64,000 nucleotides of DNA from Azospirillum formosense (GCF_040500525.1 NZ_CP159402.1:62001-126000); one strand, 5' to 3'. Counted from the stretch's first letter, positions 16,435 through 25,769 are shown. Numbers and translations: made by a program. Notes: a model not told the origin generated them from the sequence alone.

Positions 16435-17502
16435 ATGCTCGATGCGCTGAAAGACGAACTCCTGTCGCAGGTCAACGCCGCTGGCGACCTCGCGGCCCTC
16501 GAAGAGGTGCGGGTCACCGCGCTCGGCAAGAAGGGGCGCATCACCGGCTTCATGAAGGAGCTGGGCGGGCTGTCGCCCGACGAACGGCGCGAGCGCGGCC
16601 AGCAGCTCAACGCGCTGAAGGACGAGATCGCCGCGGCCATCGACGGCCGCAAGGCCGACCTCGCCCGCGCCCATCTGGAGGCCCGCCTCCAGGCCGAGCG
16701 CATCGACGTCACCCTGCCGGTCCGTCCGGAGACCGAGGGGCGCATCCACCCGATCAGCCAGACCATCGACGAGATGGTGGCGATCTTCGCCGAGATGGGC
16801 TTCAGCGTCGCCGAGGGGCCGGACGTCGAGGACGACTTCCACAACTTCACCGCCCTGAACTTCCCGCCAGGCCACCCCGCCCGCGACATGCACGACACCT
16901 TCTATCTCCCGGACAACGGAGACAAGAAGATGCTGCTGCGCACCCACACCAGCCCGGTGCAGGTCCGCACCATGCTGAACAAGAAGCCGCCGATCCGCAT
17001 CATCGCGCCGGGCCGCACCTACCGGTCCGACTACGACATGACCCACACCCCGATGTTCCACCAGATCGAGGGGCTGGTCATCGACGAGGCGACCCACATG
17101 GGGCACCTCAAGGGCTGCCTGATCGAGTTCTGCCGCGCCTTCTTCGACGTGGACGACCTGCCGCTGCGCTTCCGCCCCAGCTTCTTCCCCTTCACCGAAC
17201 CCTCGGCGGAGGTGGACATCGGCTGCTCCCGCAAGGGCGGCGAGCTGAAGCTCGGCAACTACGGCGACTGGCTGGAGATCCTGGGCTGCGGCATGGTGCA
17301 CCCCAACGTGCTGGAGGCCTGCGGCATCGACAGCACCAAGTACCAGGGCTTCGCCTTCGGCATGGGGATCGAGCGCGTGGCGATGCTGAAATACGGCATC
17401 CCCGACCTGCGCACCTTCTTCGAAGCCGACCTCCGCTGGCTGAAGCATTACGGCTTCGTGCCGCTCGACGTTCCCAGCATGGCCCAGGGCCTGACGCGCT
17501 AA
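16435..17502 (+). CDS. pheS: Phenylalanine--tRNA ligase alpha subunit
   Basis: 355 residues. N-terminal coiled coil (tRNA contact, about 1-100), then a class II catalytic core: motif 1 around [22 protein letters not shown], motif 2 [12 protein letters not shown]...[21 protein letters not shown], motif 3 [22 protein letters not shown]. Charges tRNA-Phe as an alpha2-beta2 enzyme with PheT, encoded 13 bases downstream. ATG at 16435. Confidence 0.98.
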   Translation: MLDALKDELLSQVNAAGDLAALEEVRVTALGKKGRITGFMKELGGLSPDERRERGQQLNALKDEIAAAIDGRKADLARAHLEARLQAERIDVTLPVRPETEGRIHPISQTIDEMVAIFAEMGFSVAEGPDVEDDFHNFTALNFPPGHPARDMHDTFYLPDNGDKKMLLRTHTSPVQVRTMLNKKPPIRIIAPGRTYRSDYDMTHTPMFHQIEGLVIDEATHMGHLKGCLIEFCRAFFDVDDLPLRFRPSFFPFTEPSAEVDIGCSRKGGELKLGNYGDWLEILGCGMVHPNVLEACGIDSTKYQGFAFGMGIERVAMLKYGIPDLRTFFEADLRWLKHYGFVPLDVPSMAQGLTR

Positions 17503-17515
17503 AGGAGCCGGACCC

Positions 17516-19927
17516 ATGAAGTTCACGCTGTCCTGGCTGAAGGACCACCTGGAAACCGACGCCACGCTCGACCAGATCGTGGAGAAGCTGACCGCCCTCG
17601 GCCTGGAGGTCGAAGGGGTGGAGGACCGCTCCAAGGAACTGAAGCCCTTCCGCGTCGCCCACGTCGTCTCCGCCGAGAAGCACCCGGACGCCGACAAGCT
17701 GCGCGTGCTGGTCGTCGACACCGGCACCGAGACGCTCCAGGTCGTCTGCGGCGCGCCCAACGCGCGCGCCGGGCTGAAGGGCGTCTTCGCGCCGGAGGGG
17801 GCCTACATCCCCGGCTCCGACATCACGCTGAAGAAGGGCGTCATCCGCGGCGTCGAGTCGAACGGCATGATGTGCTCCGAGCGCGAGCTGAAGCTGTCGG
17901 AGGAGCACAACGGCATCATCGAGCTGCCCGAGGACGCGCCGGTCGGCGTGGCCTACGCCGACTATGCCGGCCTCGGCGACCCGGTCATCGACATCAGCCT
18001 GACGCCGGACCGCGCCGACTGCGCCGGTGTGCGCGGCATCGCCCGCGATCTCGCCGCCGCCGGTCTGGGCCGGCTGAAGCCGCTGACGGACGGCCTGCTG
18101 AACGCCGAGCCGGTCAAGGGCGCCTTCCCCAGCCCGCTCGGCGTGGCCAACGAGCGCACCGACGCCTGCCCGCTGTTCGTCGGCCGCGTCATCCGCGGCG
18201 TGAAGAACGGGCCGTCGCCGAAGTGGCTGCAGGACAAGCTGGTCGCCATCGGCCTGCGCCCGATCTCGGCCCTGGTCGACATCACCAACTACCTGACCTT
18301 CGACGCCGCCCGCCCGCTGCACGTCTTCGACGCGGACAAGGTGAAGGGCGGCATCGTCGTGCGCATGGCCCGTCCCGGCGAACGGCTGAAGGCGCTGAAC
18401 GGCAAGGAGTACGACCTCGACGGCGAGATGACCGTGATCGCCGACCACGAGCGCGCCGAGTCGCTGGCCGGCATCGTCGGCGGCGAGGACACGGGCTGCA
18501 CCGAGACGACCGTCAACGTTTTCGTCGAGGCGGCCTTCTTCGACCCGGTGCGCACCGCGCAGACCGGCCGGCGCCTGGGCATCGACTCCGACGCGCGCTA
18601 CCGGTTCGAGCGCGGCGTCGATCCGGCGGCGGTCGTGTCGGGGATGGAGCGGGCCACCCGCCTGATCCTGGAGATCTGCGGCGGCGAGGCCTCCGACCTC
18701 GTCATCGCCGGCGAGGAGCCGCAATGGCGCCGCACCCTGACGCTGCGTCCGGGCCGGGTCGCCGCCCTGGGCGGCGTCGCGGTGCCGCGCGACGAGCAGA
18801 CCCGCATCCTGATCGATCTCGGCTGCGAGATCGCCGGCGAGGATGTGGACGGCACGCTGCGCGTCGTTCCCCCCTCCTGGCGCGCCGACATCCACGGCGA
18901 GGCCGATCTGGTGGAGGAGGTGCTGCGCATCCACGGCTTCGACGCCATTCCCGCGACGCCGCTGCCGCGCGAGAGCGTGCTGACCCGCCCGGCGCTCTCC
19001 ACCAAGCAGCGCCGCGTCGGGTTGGCCAAGCGCACGCTGGCCGTCCGCGGCCTGTCGGAAGCCGTTACCTGGTCCTTCATGGCCGGTCCGGTGGCCGAGC
19101 TGTTCGGCGGGGTCGGCGAGGGGCTGACGCTGGTCAACCCGATCAGCGCCGATCTCGACGTGATGCGCCCGTCGATCCTCGGCAACCTGATCCAGGCGGC
19201 CGGGCGCAACGCCGACCGCGGCTATGCCGACGCCGGCCTGTTCGAGGTCGGCCCGGCCTTCCGCAAGCCGTCGCCGGACGGGCAGGACATCGTGGCCGCC
19301 GGCATCCGCGCCGGCAACGCGGTGCCGCGCCATTGGGCGGAGAAGGCCCGCGGCGTCGACGCCTTCGACGCCAAGGCCGACGCGATGGCCGTGCTGGAGG
19401 CCGCCGGCGCCCCGGTGACCAACCTGCAGGTCACCACCGACGCGCCGGGCTGGTACCATCCCGGCCGCTCGGGCGTGCTGCGCCTCGGTCCCACGGTGAT
19501 GGCCCGCTTCGGCGAGATCCACCCGACCGTCCTCGCCACGCTGGGCGTCAAGGGGCCGGTGGTCGGCTTCGAGGTCTTCCTCGACGCCGTCCCGCTGCCC
19601 AAGAAGAAGGGCGGCACGGCGCGTCCGCTGGTCCAGCTCTCGCCCTTCCAGCCGCTGGAGCGCGACTTCGCCTTCGTCGTCGGCAAGGATGTCGAGGCCG
19701 ACAAGCTGATCCGCGCCGCCAAGGGCGCCGACAAGGCGCTGGTCAAGGACGTGACGGTCTTCGACGTCTACCAGGGCACGAACGTCGACGAGGGCAAGAA
19801 GTCCGTCGCGCTCTCCGTCACGCTCCAGCCGACCGAGCGCACCCTGACCGAGCCGGAGATCGAGGCCATCGGCCAGAAGATCGTCGCCGCGGTCGCCAAG
19901 GCCACGGGGGGCAGCCTGCGCAGCTGA
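17516..19927 (+). CDS. pheT: Phenylalanine--tRNA ligase beta subunit
   Basis: 803 residues, full length. Order: N-terminal B1 and EMAP/B2 tRNA-binding domain (about 40-150, KHPDADKLRVLVVDTG...NGMMCSERELKLSEEHNGI), B3/B4 editing domain (about 210-385, ALVDITNYLTFDAARPLHVFDADK and RRLGIDSDARYRFERG), B5 domain (about 405-475), degenerate synthetase core (LVNPISADLDVMRPSIL), C-terminal FDX-ACB anticodon-binding domain (about 710-803, PFQPLERDFAFVV). Shine-Dalgarno AAAGGAGCC just upstream. Ends in a strong terminator. Confidence 0.98.
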   Translation: MKFTLSWLKDHLETDATLDQIVEKLTALGLEVEGVEDRSKELKPFRVAHVVSAEKHPDADKLRVLVVDTGTETLQVVCGAPNARAGLKGVFAPEGAYIPGSDITLKKGVIRGVESNGMMCSERELKLSEEHNGIIELPEDAPVGVAYADYAGLGDPVIDISLTPDRADCAGVRGIARDLAAAGLGRLKPLTDGLLNAEPVKGAFPSPLGVANERTDACPLFVGRVIRGVKNGPSPKWLQDKLVAIGLRPISALVDITNYLTFDAARPLHVFDADKVKGGIVVRMARPGERLKALNGKEYDLDGEMTVIADHERAESLAGIVGGEDTGCTETTVNVFVEAAFFDPVRTAQTGRRLGIDSDARYRFERGVDPAAVVSGMERATRLILEICGGEASDLVIAGEEPQWRRTLTLRPGRVAALGGVAVPRDEQTRILIDLGCEIAGEDVDGTLRVVPPSWRADIHGEADLVEEVLRIHGFDAIPATPLPRESVLTRPALSTKQRRVGLAKRTLAVRGLSEAVTWSFMAGPVAELFGGVGEGLTLVNPISADLDVMRPSILGNLIQAAGRNADRGYADAGLFEVGPAFRKPSPDGQDIVAAGIRAGNAVPRHWAEKARGVDAFDAKADAMAVLEAAGAPVTNLQVTTDAPGWYHPGRSGVLRLGPTVMARFGEIHPTVLATLGVKGPVVGFEVFLDAVPLPKKKGGTARPLVQLSPFQPLERDFAFVVGKDVEADKLIRAAKGADKALVKDVTVFDVYQGTNVDEGKKSVALSVTLQPTERTLTEPEIEAIGQKIVAAVAKATGGSLRS

Positions 19928-19987
19928 ACCTTGCGCACTCAAAGGCTGTAGACTCGGAAAAGGGTTCAATTTCGTAAGACAAAGTTC

Positions 19988-20022
19988 GGGCCCCCGTCGC
20001 AAGGCGGGGGCCCATTGTTTTT
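19988..20022 (+). terminator. Rho-independent terminator after pheT
   Basis: Perfect 9-bp stem GGGCCCCCG (19988-19996) with CGGGGGCCC (20005-20013), 8-base loop, then ATTGTTTTT. Confidence 0.9.
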
Positions 20023-20023
20023 C

Positions 20024-20378
20024 CATGTCCGAATGGAACGGCTCCCGATGTGGACAGTTCAAAGGATTGTTCCGGAGGCGACACGTCTGGATTGGCAGAG
20101 AATGGTGTGGTCCATTGTTTGGGCCGCGTTTGTGCGTCGCATCCGGACGTGCCTCATATGCGCTTTTTCAGAGTTGAATGGAGTTTGTCCATCAGATAAA
20201 GCGAATGAACATAAGTTTGCAAATCATGCTTCCGTATTGTCGCGATGCTGCGCATCGCTGCCTATAAATTTCAGAAATGGAATGTTTTCTTTCCACGATA
20301 CACGGCAGGCATTCCAGAAAATTTGTCCCGCTGATATTTCGATTTTTTTAATATTTTTCGTTCTTTTTTGAAGCGGTC
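20024..20378. other. AT-rich non-coding spacer
   Basis: About 350 bases of clearly lower GC than anything around it, dense in T-runs (for example GATTTTTTTAATATTTTTCG near 20340). Frames crossing it give peptides with no family features and an atypical codon mix, so I call no gene. It holds a small GCGATG/CATCGC inverted repeat near 20240. It must contain the promoter of the receiver gene at 20379 and could encode a small RNA or be a scar of transferred DNA. Confidence 0.55.
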
Positions 20379-20951
20379 ATGTTGGAAACGGCGCGGGGTG
20401 CCTTGGCTCCGCCGCCCTCAGACTTGGTGAAGAATCCGATGGTGAGCTTTACGAACGACCACGCCAGACCCGCTTCCATCCTCGCCATGACCGGGGATGC
20501 CGGTGGTGGGCCGGGGGGCGGTGGTGGCGGCGCGTTCCGCCGCGAGGATGGCGATGGAGGCACACCGGACGAGGCCAGCCGGCTGGTCATCGTGGTGGAT
20601 GACGACCGGTCGATCGTGGAAGGCTTGGCGCTGCTTCTGGAGGCCTGGGGGTACGACGTGATGACCGCCCTGTCGCTGACCGAGCTGGCGCAGCGGCTGC
20701 CGCAGGCGCCCGGCCGTCCGGGGCTGGTCCTGGCCGATCACTTCCTGCCGGCGGGGGGCACGGGCGCCCAGGCGGTGGAGATGGTGCGCGCCCATGTCGG
20801 CGCCGCGGTGCCCGCCCTGATCCTGACCGGCGACACCATGCCGGAGCGTCAGGTCGAAGCCGCCGCCCTGGGCTGCCGGCTGCTGCACAAGCCGGTGCAG
20901 ATCGGTCCGCTCAAGGACATGGTGGACACCCTGATGAACGGCGCCGGCTGA
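20379..20951 (+). CDS. Stand-alone response-regulator receiver protein with Gly-rich head
   Basis: 190 residues from the first ATG; starts at 20439 or later are possible because the first 65 residues are low-complexity (GGGPGGGGGG). The receiver domain covers about 68-185: acidic pocket VVDDD, phospho-acceptor Asp in LVLADHFLPAGG, Thr in LILTGDT, Lys in LLHKPVQ. This pattern resembles receivers at the C-terminus of hybrid histidine kinases. There is no output domain, so it probably relays phosphate or acts by protein contact. Convergent with the HD-GYP gene 28 bases away; no kinase is nearby. Confidence 0.8.
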   Translation: MLETARGALAPPPSDLVKNPMVSFTNDHARPASILAMTGDAGGGPGGGGGGAFRREDGDGGTPDEASRLVIVVDDDRSIVEGLALLLEAWGYDVMTALSLTELAQRLPQAPGRPGLVLADHFLPAGGTGAQAVEMVRAHVGAAVPALILTGDTMPERQVEAAALGCRLLHKPVQIGPLKDMVDTLMNGAG

Positions 20952-20979
20952 CCGCGCCCACGGGAACGGGGCGTCCGCC

Positions 20980-22566
20980 TCACGTCCGGCGCAGGTTGCC
21001 GGACACCGCCAGGAAGGCGTCCACCACCAGCGGATCGAACCGGCTGCCCGACAGGCGCCGGATCTCCGCCACCGCCACATCATGGTCCAGCGCCTTGCGG
21101 TAGGGACGGTCGCGGGTCATGGCGTCGAAGCTGTCGGCCACCGCGACGATGCGGGCGCTCAGCGGGATGGCGTCGCCCTGCAGGCGGTCGGGATAGCCGG
21201 TGCCGTCCCAGTTCTCGTGATGCGAGCGGGCGATCTCCGCCCCCAGATGCAGATGCGTCCGTCCCTCGGACCGCCGGCTGGCGCGGTCCAGCAGGTCCCA
21301 GCCCATGGTGGTGTGGGCCTGCATGAAGGCCCGCTCCTCCGGGGTCAGCGGCCCGGTCTTGCCGAGGATGGCGGGGTCCAGCGTGGCGTTGCCGACATCG
21401 TGGAGGATGGCGGCCAGACCGACCGACTCCAGGAACAGCGTGTCGAGGATGGCGGGATAACGCCCCTCCTCGGCCAGCCGGCGGGCGATGCGGTCGGTCA
21501 CCAGGGCGATGCGCGGGCCGGCCTCGGCCTCCGCGCCGGGATGGCCGGCGCGCTCGGCCAGATCGGCCATGGCGATGACCGTGTGTTCCTGGCTGCGGCG
21601 CAGCTGCTCGTAGAGATGCAGGTTGTCGAAGCCGACGGAGATCTTGCGGCAGAACACCTCGATCAGGTTGCGGTCGAGGTCCGACAGCGGCCGGTCGGAA
21701 CTCAGATAGACCACGTTCTCCCGGTCGTTCGGCGTGCGGATGTAGAGCGTACAGTGGTCGGCGGCGTAGCGGTTGCCGCGCGATTCCAGGCAGCGCTTCA
21801 CCTCCGCCAGGACGGCGGGCTCGACATGGTTGGCCGCCGGCTCGTCGATCAGCGTCTCGAAGCGGCCGGAGCCGGCCAGCACATACAGCCCGTCCGCCGC
21901 GCCGCTGATGACCGGGCCGCGCTGCACGCACAGGATGGCGTCGGGCCCGACGCCGAGGATGCCGGAGAGCTGGGTCAGCACGCCCGCGGCGAACAGCTTC
22001 ATCGAGCGCGCCTGGAACAGCGACGACGACGCCTCGATGATCTTCTCCAGTCCGCGCCGGTTCATCTCGATCGCCATGATGTCCTCGTAGGAGCGCAGGG
22101 CGGCGACCGTGGTGGTGAACAGCTGCTGGGCGGTGAGCTGCGTCTTGGCCTTGTAGTCGTTGATGTCGTAATCGAGGATCACCGCGCGTTCCGGCGCCTG
22201 GCCGGGCTGGCCGGTGCGCAGGATGATGCGGACGTGGCGGTTCTTCAGCTCCTCGCGGATGTGGTGGACGAGCTGCAGCCCGGCGTCGTCGGTCTCCATC
22301 ACCACGTCCAGCAGGATGATGGCGATGTCCTCCTCGCGCTCCAGGATCGCCCGCGCCTCCGCCGCGGAATAGGCGGAGATGAACTCGGCGGGGCGGCCCT
22401 TGTAGGCGAAGTCGGCCAGGACGAGCTTGGTGATGGAGTGCACCTCCGGCTCGTCGTCCACGATCAACATCTTCCATCGGTTCCCGGTGGCCGGCGACCC
22501 GGTTTCGCCGTTGCCGTCGCCGTCCTGGTCGTCCAGAAAAAGGAACTCGTCGTCGGAGTCGGTCAT
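20980..22566 (-). CDS. Response regulator with receiver, DUF3369 and HD-GYP domains
   Basis: 528 residues from the ATG at 22566; the frame stays open far upstream but that part lacks protein-like sequence. Acidic head (MTDSDDEFLFLDDQDGDG), receiver about 33-160 (IVDDEPEV, phospho-Asp in IILLDVVMETDDAG, Lys in NDYKAKT), DUF3369 GAF-like region about 165-330, HD-GYP about 345-520 (LHDVGN...HHENWDGTGYPDRL...ARIVAVADSFDAM...RPYR). HD-GYP enzymes hydrolyse c-di-GMP; the usual HDIGK is HDVGN here. Probable phosphorylation-controlled c-di-GMP turnover. Confidence 0.9.
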   Translation of the reverse strand: MTDSDDEFLFLDDQDGDGNGETGSPATGNRWKMLIVDDEPEVHSITKLVLADFAYKGRPAEFISAYSAAEARAILEREEDIAIILLDVVMETDDAGLQLVHHIREELKNRHVRIILRTGQPGQAPERAVILDYDINDYKAKTQLTAQQLFTTTVAALRSYEDIMAIEMNRRGLEKIIEASSSLFQARSMKLFAAGVLTQLSGILGVGPDAILCVQRGPVISGAADGLYVLAGSGRFETLIDEPAANHVEPAVLAEVKRCLESRGNRYAADHCTLYIRTPNDRENVVYLSSDRPLSDLDRNLIEVFCRKISVGFDNLHLYEQLRRSQEHTVIAMADLAERAGHPGAEAEAGPRIALVTDRIARRLAEEGRYPAILDTLFLESVGLAAILHDVGNATLDPAILGKTGPLTPEERAFMQAHTTMGWDLLDRASRRSEGRTHLHLGAEIARSHHENWDGTGYPDRLQGDAIPLSARIVAVADSFDAMTRDRPYRKALDHDVAVAEIRRLSGSRFDPLVVDAFLAVSGNLRRT

Positions 22567-22748
22567 GGGCACAGCCTGGGGCGGAGCGGGCGGGGAAGTA
22601 AGAAAGATTAACACGGCACGGCCGCGCCCGCCTACCGCCACGATCGATGCATTTTCGACGAAAAAGCTCAGTAATTTAACGGAGGCGGCGCGTCTCTGCC
22701 GCATGGTGGAGGGCGCCGCCGGGGGGCAGGCCAGGGTCAGGCCAGCAG

Positions 22749-23738
22749 TCAGAAGGTGTCCAGCTCGATCACCCAGCAGTCCATGGAACGCTGCGCCAGC
22801 GCGCCGCAGACATTGTCGACCTGCGTCCGGGTGAAGGGACCGACGCCCATCTGGTAGGTGGTGCGGGCGCCGCGGAAGACCGGCCAGACCATCGGCGGCA
22901 GGTCGCGGTAGGCCGTCCCCGGGCCGTAGGTGAACTCCTGCCAGGCCCGCAGCCCCTCGGCGTGGCTGACATACTCGCCGAGCCGCGCGGCGAACAGCGG
23001 CCCCGGCTCGATCGGCGGCATGCCGGGCAGCGGGTAGGGGGCGACCACCCCGATCAGGCCGTCCGTCGTGGCGACCGCCCGCGTCCGGCCGGGCATGCCC
23101 AGCGTGACCCGCCCGTTCGCGGAATCGATCAGGCTGACCACGTCGCCCTTGCGCAGGGTGAAGCTGCGCCGCTTCTTGTTGTCGAGGATTTCCGTCGCCT
23201 TGATGGCGTCCGCCGCCACGACATAGCCCTGGGCCGGCACCTGCGCGGCGATCTCCCAGGCGCTGCGCGGCACCACGGCGGCGCCCCGGTGGAACACCGG
23301 CGGCTTGCCGGACGAGGGCGGCGGGCCGCCGGCGCTGGTCCCGGCGGCGGTGGCGCCCATGGCGGCGGTGATCGAGCGCGACACCATCAGCGCCGGGTCC
23401 AGCGAGTCGGAGGGCACATAGCCGATGGGCTGGCCGCCGATGGCGACCTCGGTCCAGCTGGTGCCGCGCGGCGTGCCCAGCGCGTTCAATGCCTTGCCGC
23501 GCGGCAGGGTCTGGATGATGCGGGCGTCGGCGTTGGGGCCGATGCGCACCTCGATGTCGCGGTTCAGCACCACCTCGCCGGTCAGCGGCGCGCCGATGGC
23601 GACGGGGCTCTGCGCCAGGGCACCGTCCGGGGCGAACCACATCGTCGCCGCGGCCAGGATCAGCCGCAGCGCCAGGGCGCGGGAGGCGGTGGTGGAACGC
23701 GTGCGCACGGCGGTGGACCCCTTTGGAGGAAGGCCCAT
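22749..23738 (-). CDS. Exported SH3-domain protein with SPOR-like C-terminus
   Basis: 329 residues from the ATG at 23738. A signal peptide (LALRLILAAATMWFAPDGALAQ) is followed by a bacterial SH3 domain (LNRDIEVRIGPNADARIIQTLPRGK...WTEVAIGGQPIGYVPSDSL, about 55-115). The middle region contains a second SH3-like strand set. The C-terminal stretch (MGVGPFTRTQVDNVCGALAQR) resembles a SPOR fold. Both domain types bind peptidoglycan or cell-wall peptides, so a periplasmic envelope role is inferred. Located 182 bases upstream of the HD-GYP gene on the same strand. Confidence 0.72.
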   Translation of the reverse strand: MGLPPKGSTAVRTRSTTASRALALRLILAAATMWFAPDGALAQSPVAIGAPLTGEVVLNRDIEVRIGPNADARIIQTLPRGKALNALGTPRGTSWTEVAIGGQPIGYVPSDSLDPALMVSRSITAAMGATAAGTSAGGPPPSSGKPPVFHRGAAVVPRSAWEIAAQVPAQGYVVAADAIKATEILDNKKRRSFTLRKGDVVSLIDSANGRVTLGMPGRTRAVATTDGLIGVVAPYPLPGMPPIEPGPLFAARLGEYVSHAEGLRAWQEFTYGPGTAYRDLPPMVWPVFRGARTTYQMGVGPFTRTQVDNVCGALAQRSMDCWVIELDTF

Positions 23739-23813
23739 TTTGCCCTGGTCCGCCCCGCCGGGGCAACCCGGCGCGTGCGCGCCGGGGCGAATGTCACGGA
23801 GCGGCACGGCCCG

Positions 23814-24710
23814 TCAGGCCGCGCGATCTCCGCCCCGGCCCCCGCCCACCAGATCGTGGATCGCCTCGGCCAGCAGGCGGACCGGCTTGGCGGCCATGCC
23901 GGGGGCGCGGTGCAGCGCGATGTCGATGTCCGGCAGGGCGGGAAAGCCGTCCGCCGCGGTCAGCCGGCGCAGGCTGGGCGGGACGGTGCATTCCTCCATG
24001 GCGGTGACGCCCAGCCCGCCCAGAACGGCGCCATGGACCGCCACCACGCTCTTGCTGATGAAGGCGACGCGCCAGCCGCGCCCGATGTCCTCCAGCGCCG
24101 CCACGGCGAGGTCGCGCACCACGCAGCCCTTGGGGAACAGGGCCAGCGGCAGCGGGTCCTCGCGCTCGATGGGAGTGGCATCGACGACGGTGGAACGCGG
24201 CGGGGCGACCCAGGCCACCGGCTCCCGTCGGACCAGTTCGCCGCTGCGGCTGTCGGGGTGGCGGGTGACCAGGGCAAGGTCGTAGCGGCCCTTGTCGATC
24301 TCCGCCACCAGATCGGGGCTGTTGTCGCAGATCACCTCCACCGGCACGTCGGGGTAGGCGGCGGCGAAGCGGGCCAGCACGCCGGGCAGCAGCATGGTGG
24401 CGTAGTCGTCCGGCGTGCCGATGCGCACGCTGGCCACCGTGGCGGGCCGGCGCATCAGCGTCAGCACCTCGTCGTTCAGGGTCAGCATCCGCCGGGCGTA
24501 GGTCAGCAGAAGCTCACCCTCCCGCGTCAGGTGAACGCTTTTGGTGTCGCGCTGGAAGACGCGGGTGCCCACCACCTCCTCCAGCCGGCGGACCTGCTGG
24601 CTGACGGCGGCCTGGGTGCGGCCCAGCGTGTCGCCGGCACGGGTGAAGCTGCGCGCGTCGGCGACGGCGACGAAGGCGCGCAGGAGGTCGGTGTCGAGGT
24701 TGGCCGGCAT
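23814..24710 (-). CDS. LysR family regulator, LrhA/PecT-like
   Basis: 298 residues from the ATG at 24710; a GTG at 24737 is in frame. HTH: LDTDLLRAFVAVADARSFTRAGDTLGRTQAAVSQQVRRLEEVVG, closest by eye to the LrhA/HexA/PecT branch (DLLR.FV.V, RTQ.AVSQQ). Effector domain from about residue 95 (VRIGTPDDYATMLLPGVLARF). LrhA-like regulators control motility, surface structures and virulence in other bacteria. It diverges from a 52-codon small gene; its own downstream neighbour is the SH3 protein. Confidence 0.9.
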   Translation of the reverse strand: MPANLDTDLLRAFVAVADARSFTRAGDTLGRTQAAVSQQVRRLEEVVGTRVFQRDTKSVHLTREGELLLTYARRMLTLNDEVLTLMRRPATVASVRIGTPDDYATMLLPGVLARFAAAYPDVPVEVICDNSPDLVAEIDKGRYDLALVTRHPDSRSGELVRREPVAWVAPPRSTVVDATPIEREDPLPLALFPKGCVVRDLAVAALEDIGRGWRVAFISKSVVAVHGAVLGGLGVTAMEECTVPPSLRRLTAADGFPALPDIDIALHRAPGMAAKPVRLLAEAIHDLVGGGRGGDRAA

Positions 24711-24855
24711 GGTCACGCATTCAAGCAGAGGGGGCACGCGGGTTCAACGCGCGAAAGGACCATCACGATCTGTGATGATCCTCATAAAGCCTATTCGTTT
24801 CCAAGATTTTTCGCGCGGGCGCAGAGTGCCCTCCGATCTTCGGGAGGGCTGAGCG

Positions 24856-25014
24856 ATGGGCGTGTTCGACGCGATGACGACGGTGGTGCTGGAGGCCGGA
24901 CGGCTGGACCGCCGGGAGGAGCGCCGGACCGGCAGGGTGCCGCCGCCGCGCCGCTTCCGCCTGCCGCGGATGCCGGCCCTGCCGGCGTTGCTGCTGGCGA
25001 TCCTGGTGGTGTGA
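24856..25014 (+). CDS. Small 52-residue protein with hydrophobic C-terminus, unknown function
   Basis: ATG at 24856 with a strong GGGAGGG seven bases upstream; stop at 25012-25014. The protein has a short amphipathic start (MGVFDAMTTVVLEAG), a highly charged Arg-rich middle (RLDRREERRTGRVPPPRRFR) and ends in a hydrophobic run (MPALPALLLAILVV), suggesting a tail-anchored or membrane-associated peptide. It stands alone in the gap between the divergent LysR gene and the convergent lipoprotein gene. No family recognised. Support is the ribosome binding site, the AT-rich region upstream and the absence of another gene. Confidence 0.5.
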   Translation: MGVFDAMTTVVLEAGRLDRREERRTGRVPPPRRFRLPRMPALPALLLAILVV

Positions 25015-25022
25015 GGGCGGGA

Positions 25023-25769
25023 TCAGGGGGCGGGCGTGTTGTCGGCGGGCGTTGCGGTGGCGGGTGCCGGCTCGGGAGCGGGCGCCGCAACCGGCGCCGC
25101 GGACGGGGTGAGACGGAGCGGGGCGGCGGCGCTGTCCGGAGCCGCGGCCGCCGGAGCCGGGGCGTCCACCGGCGGTTCCGCCGGAGTCGGGGCGGGAAGC
25201 TCCTTCGCCTCGATCGCCTCGGCGGGCTTGACCTCGTTCTTGACCTCGTCCTTGGCCGCCTCCCTCACCTCATCCTTTGCGGCGGGGGCCGGCGTCGGGT
25301 CCGTGGAGTAGTCGGCGACGATGCGGGCCTGGCTGCCGGCGATGACCAGCACCTTCTGCCCGATCTCGATGGGCTTCTCTTCCCGCTGGGTGACCGACAG
25401 AAGCTCGCCGTCCGGTTTGCGGACGATGTATTCCCAGCCCGTGGTGTCGCCGGTCACATGCTCGATCGAGGTGCCGAGCAGCCCGCCGATGGCCGTGCCG
25501 CCGACCGCGCCCAGCGCCGCGTTGATGCCGAAGGTGCCGGACTGCGAGCCGAGCACGCCGCCCGCGGCCCCGCCGGTGACCGCGCCGACGGTGCCGTTGG
25601 TGCTGATCTTGACCTGACGGAACCCGATGACGACCGCCCGCTCCACCTTGTTCGCCTGCTGCGTCGCGCTGGCGGCGTAGGTGTTCGGGGAGTAGTTCGG
25701 GGTGCAGCCTGCGAGGATGCCGGCGACCAGGGCCGCGGCGGGCAGGCCAAACATGACAGTGCGTGTCAC
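25023..25769 (-). CDS. Glycine-zipper outer-membrane lipoprotein, SlyB/Pcp-like, with Pro/Ala-rich tail
   Basis: 248 residues. Signal peptide ends at lipobox LAGC. The SlyB-like body follows: YAASATQQANKVERAVVIGFRQV, then a glycine zipper (GAVTGGAAGGVLGS...GAVGGTAIGGLLG) and a conserved GWEYIVRKPDGELLSVTQ...PIEIGQKVLVI segment, together about 25-150. The last 95 residues are an Ala/Pro/Glu-rich extension absent from the short SlyB proteins. SlyB-type proteins support outer-membrane integrity under divalent-cation stress. GTG at 25769 or ATG at 25754 could start it. The AT-rich stretch at 25785-25850 holds its promoter. Confidence 0.87.
   Translation of the reverse strand: MTRTVMFGLPAAALVAGILAGCTPNYSPNTYAASATQQANKVERAVVIGFRQVKISTNGTVGAVTGGAAGGVLGSQSGTFGINAALGAVGGTAIGGLLGTSIEHVTGDTTGWEYIVRKPDGELLSVTQREEKPIEIGQKVLVIAGSQARIVADYSTDPTPAPAAKDEVREAAKDEVKNEVKPAEAIEAKELPAPTPAEPPVDAPAPAAAAPDSAAAPLRLTPSAAPVAAPAPEPAPATATPADNTPAP

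Noticed and set aside
17192..20062. 956-codon open frame on the minus strand across pheT
   Set aside because: Shadow of pheT: the translation is repetitive Gly/Ala/Arg/Asp-rich sequence without domains, an effect of high GC in the third codon position.
20015..20371. 118-codon frame in the AT-rich gap
   Set aside because: No ribosome site, no family features, and it overlaps the pheT terminator; treated as non-coding.
22567..23766. Possible fusion of the HD-GYP protein with upstream sequence (928-codon frame)
   Set aside because: The extra N-terminal part is antisense-type low-complexity sequence over the SH3 gene; the ATG at 22566 starts a normal acidic head and receiver domain.
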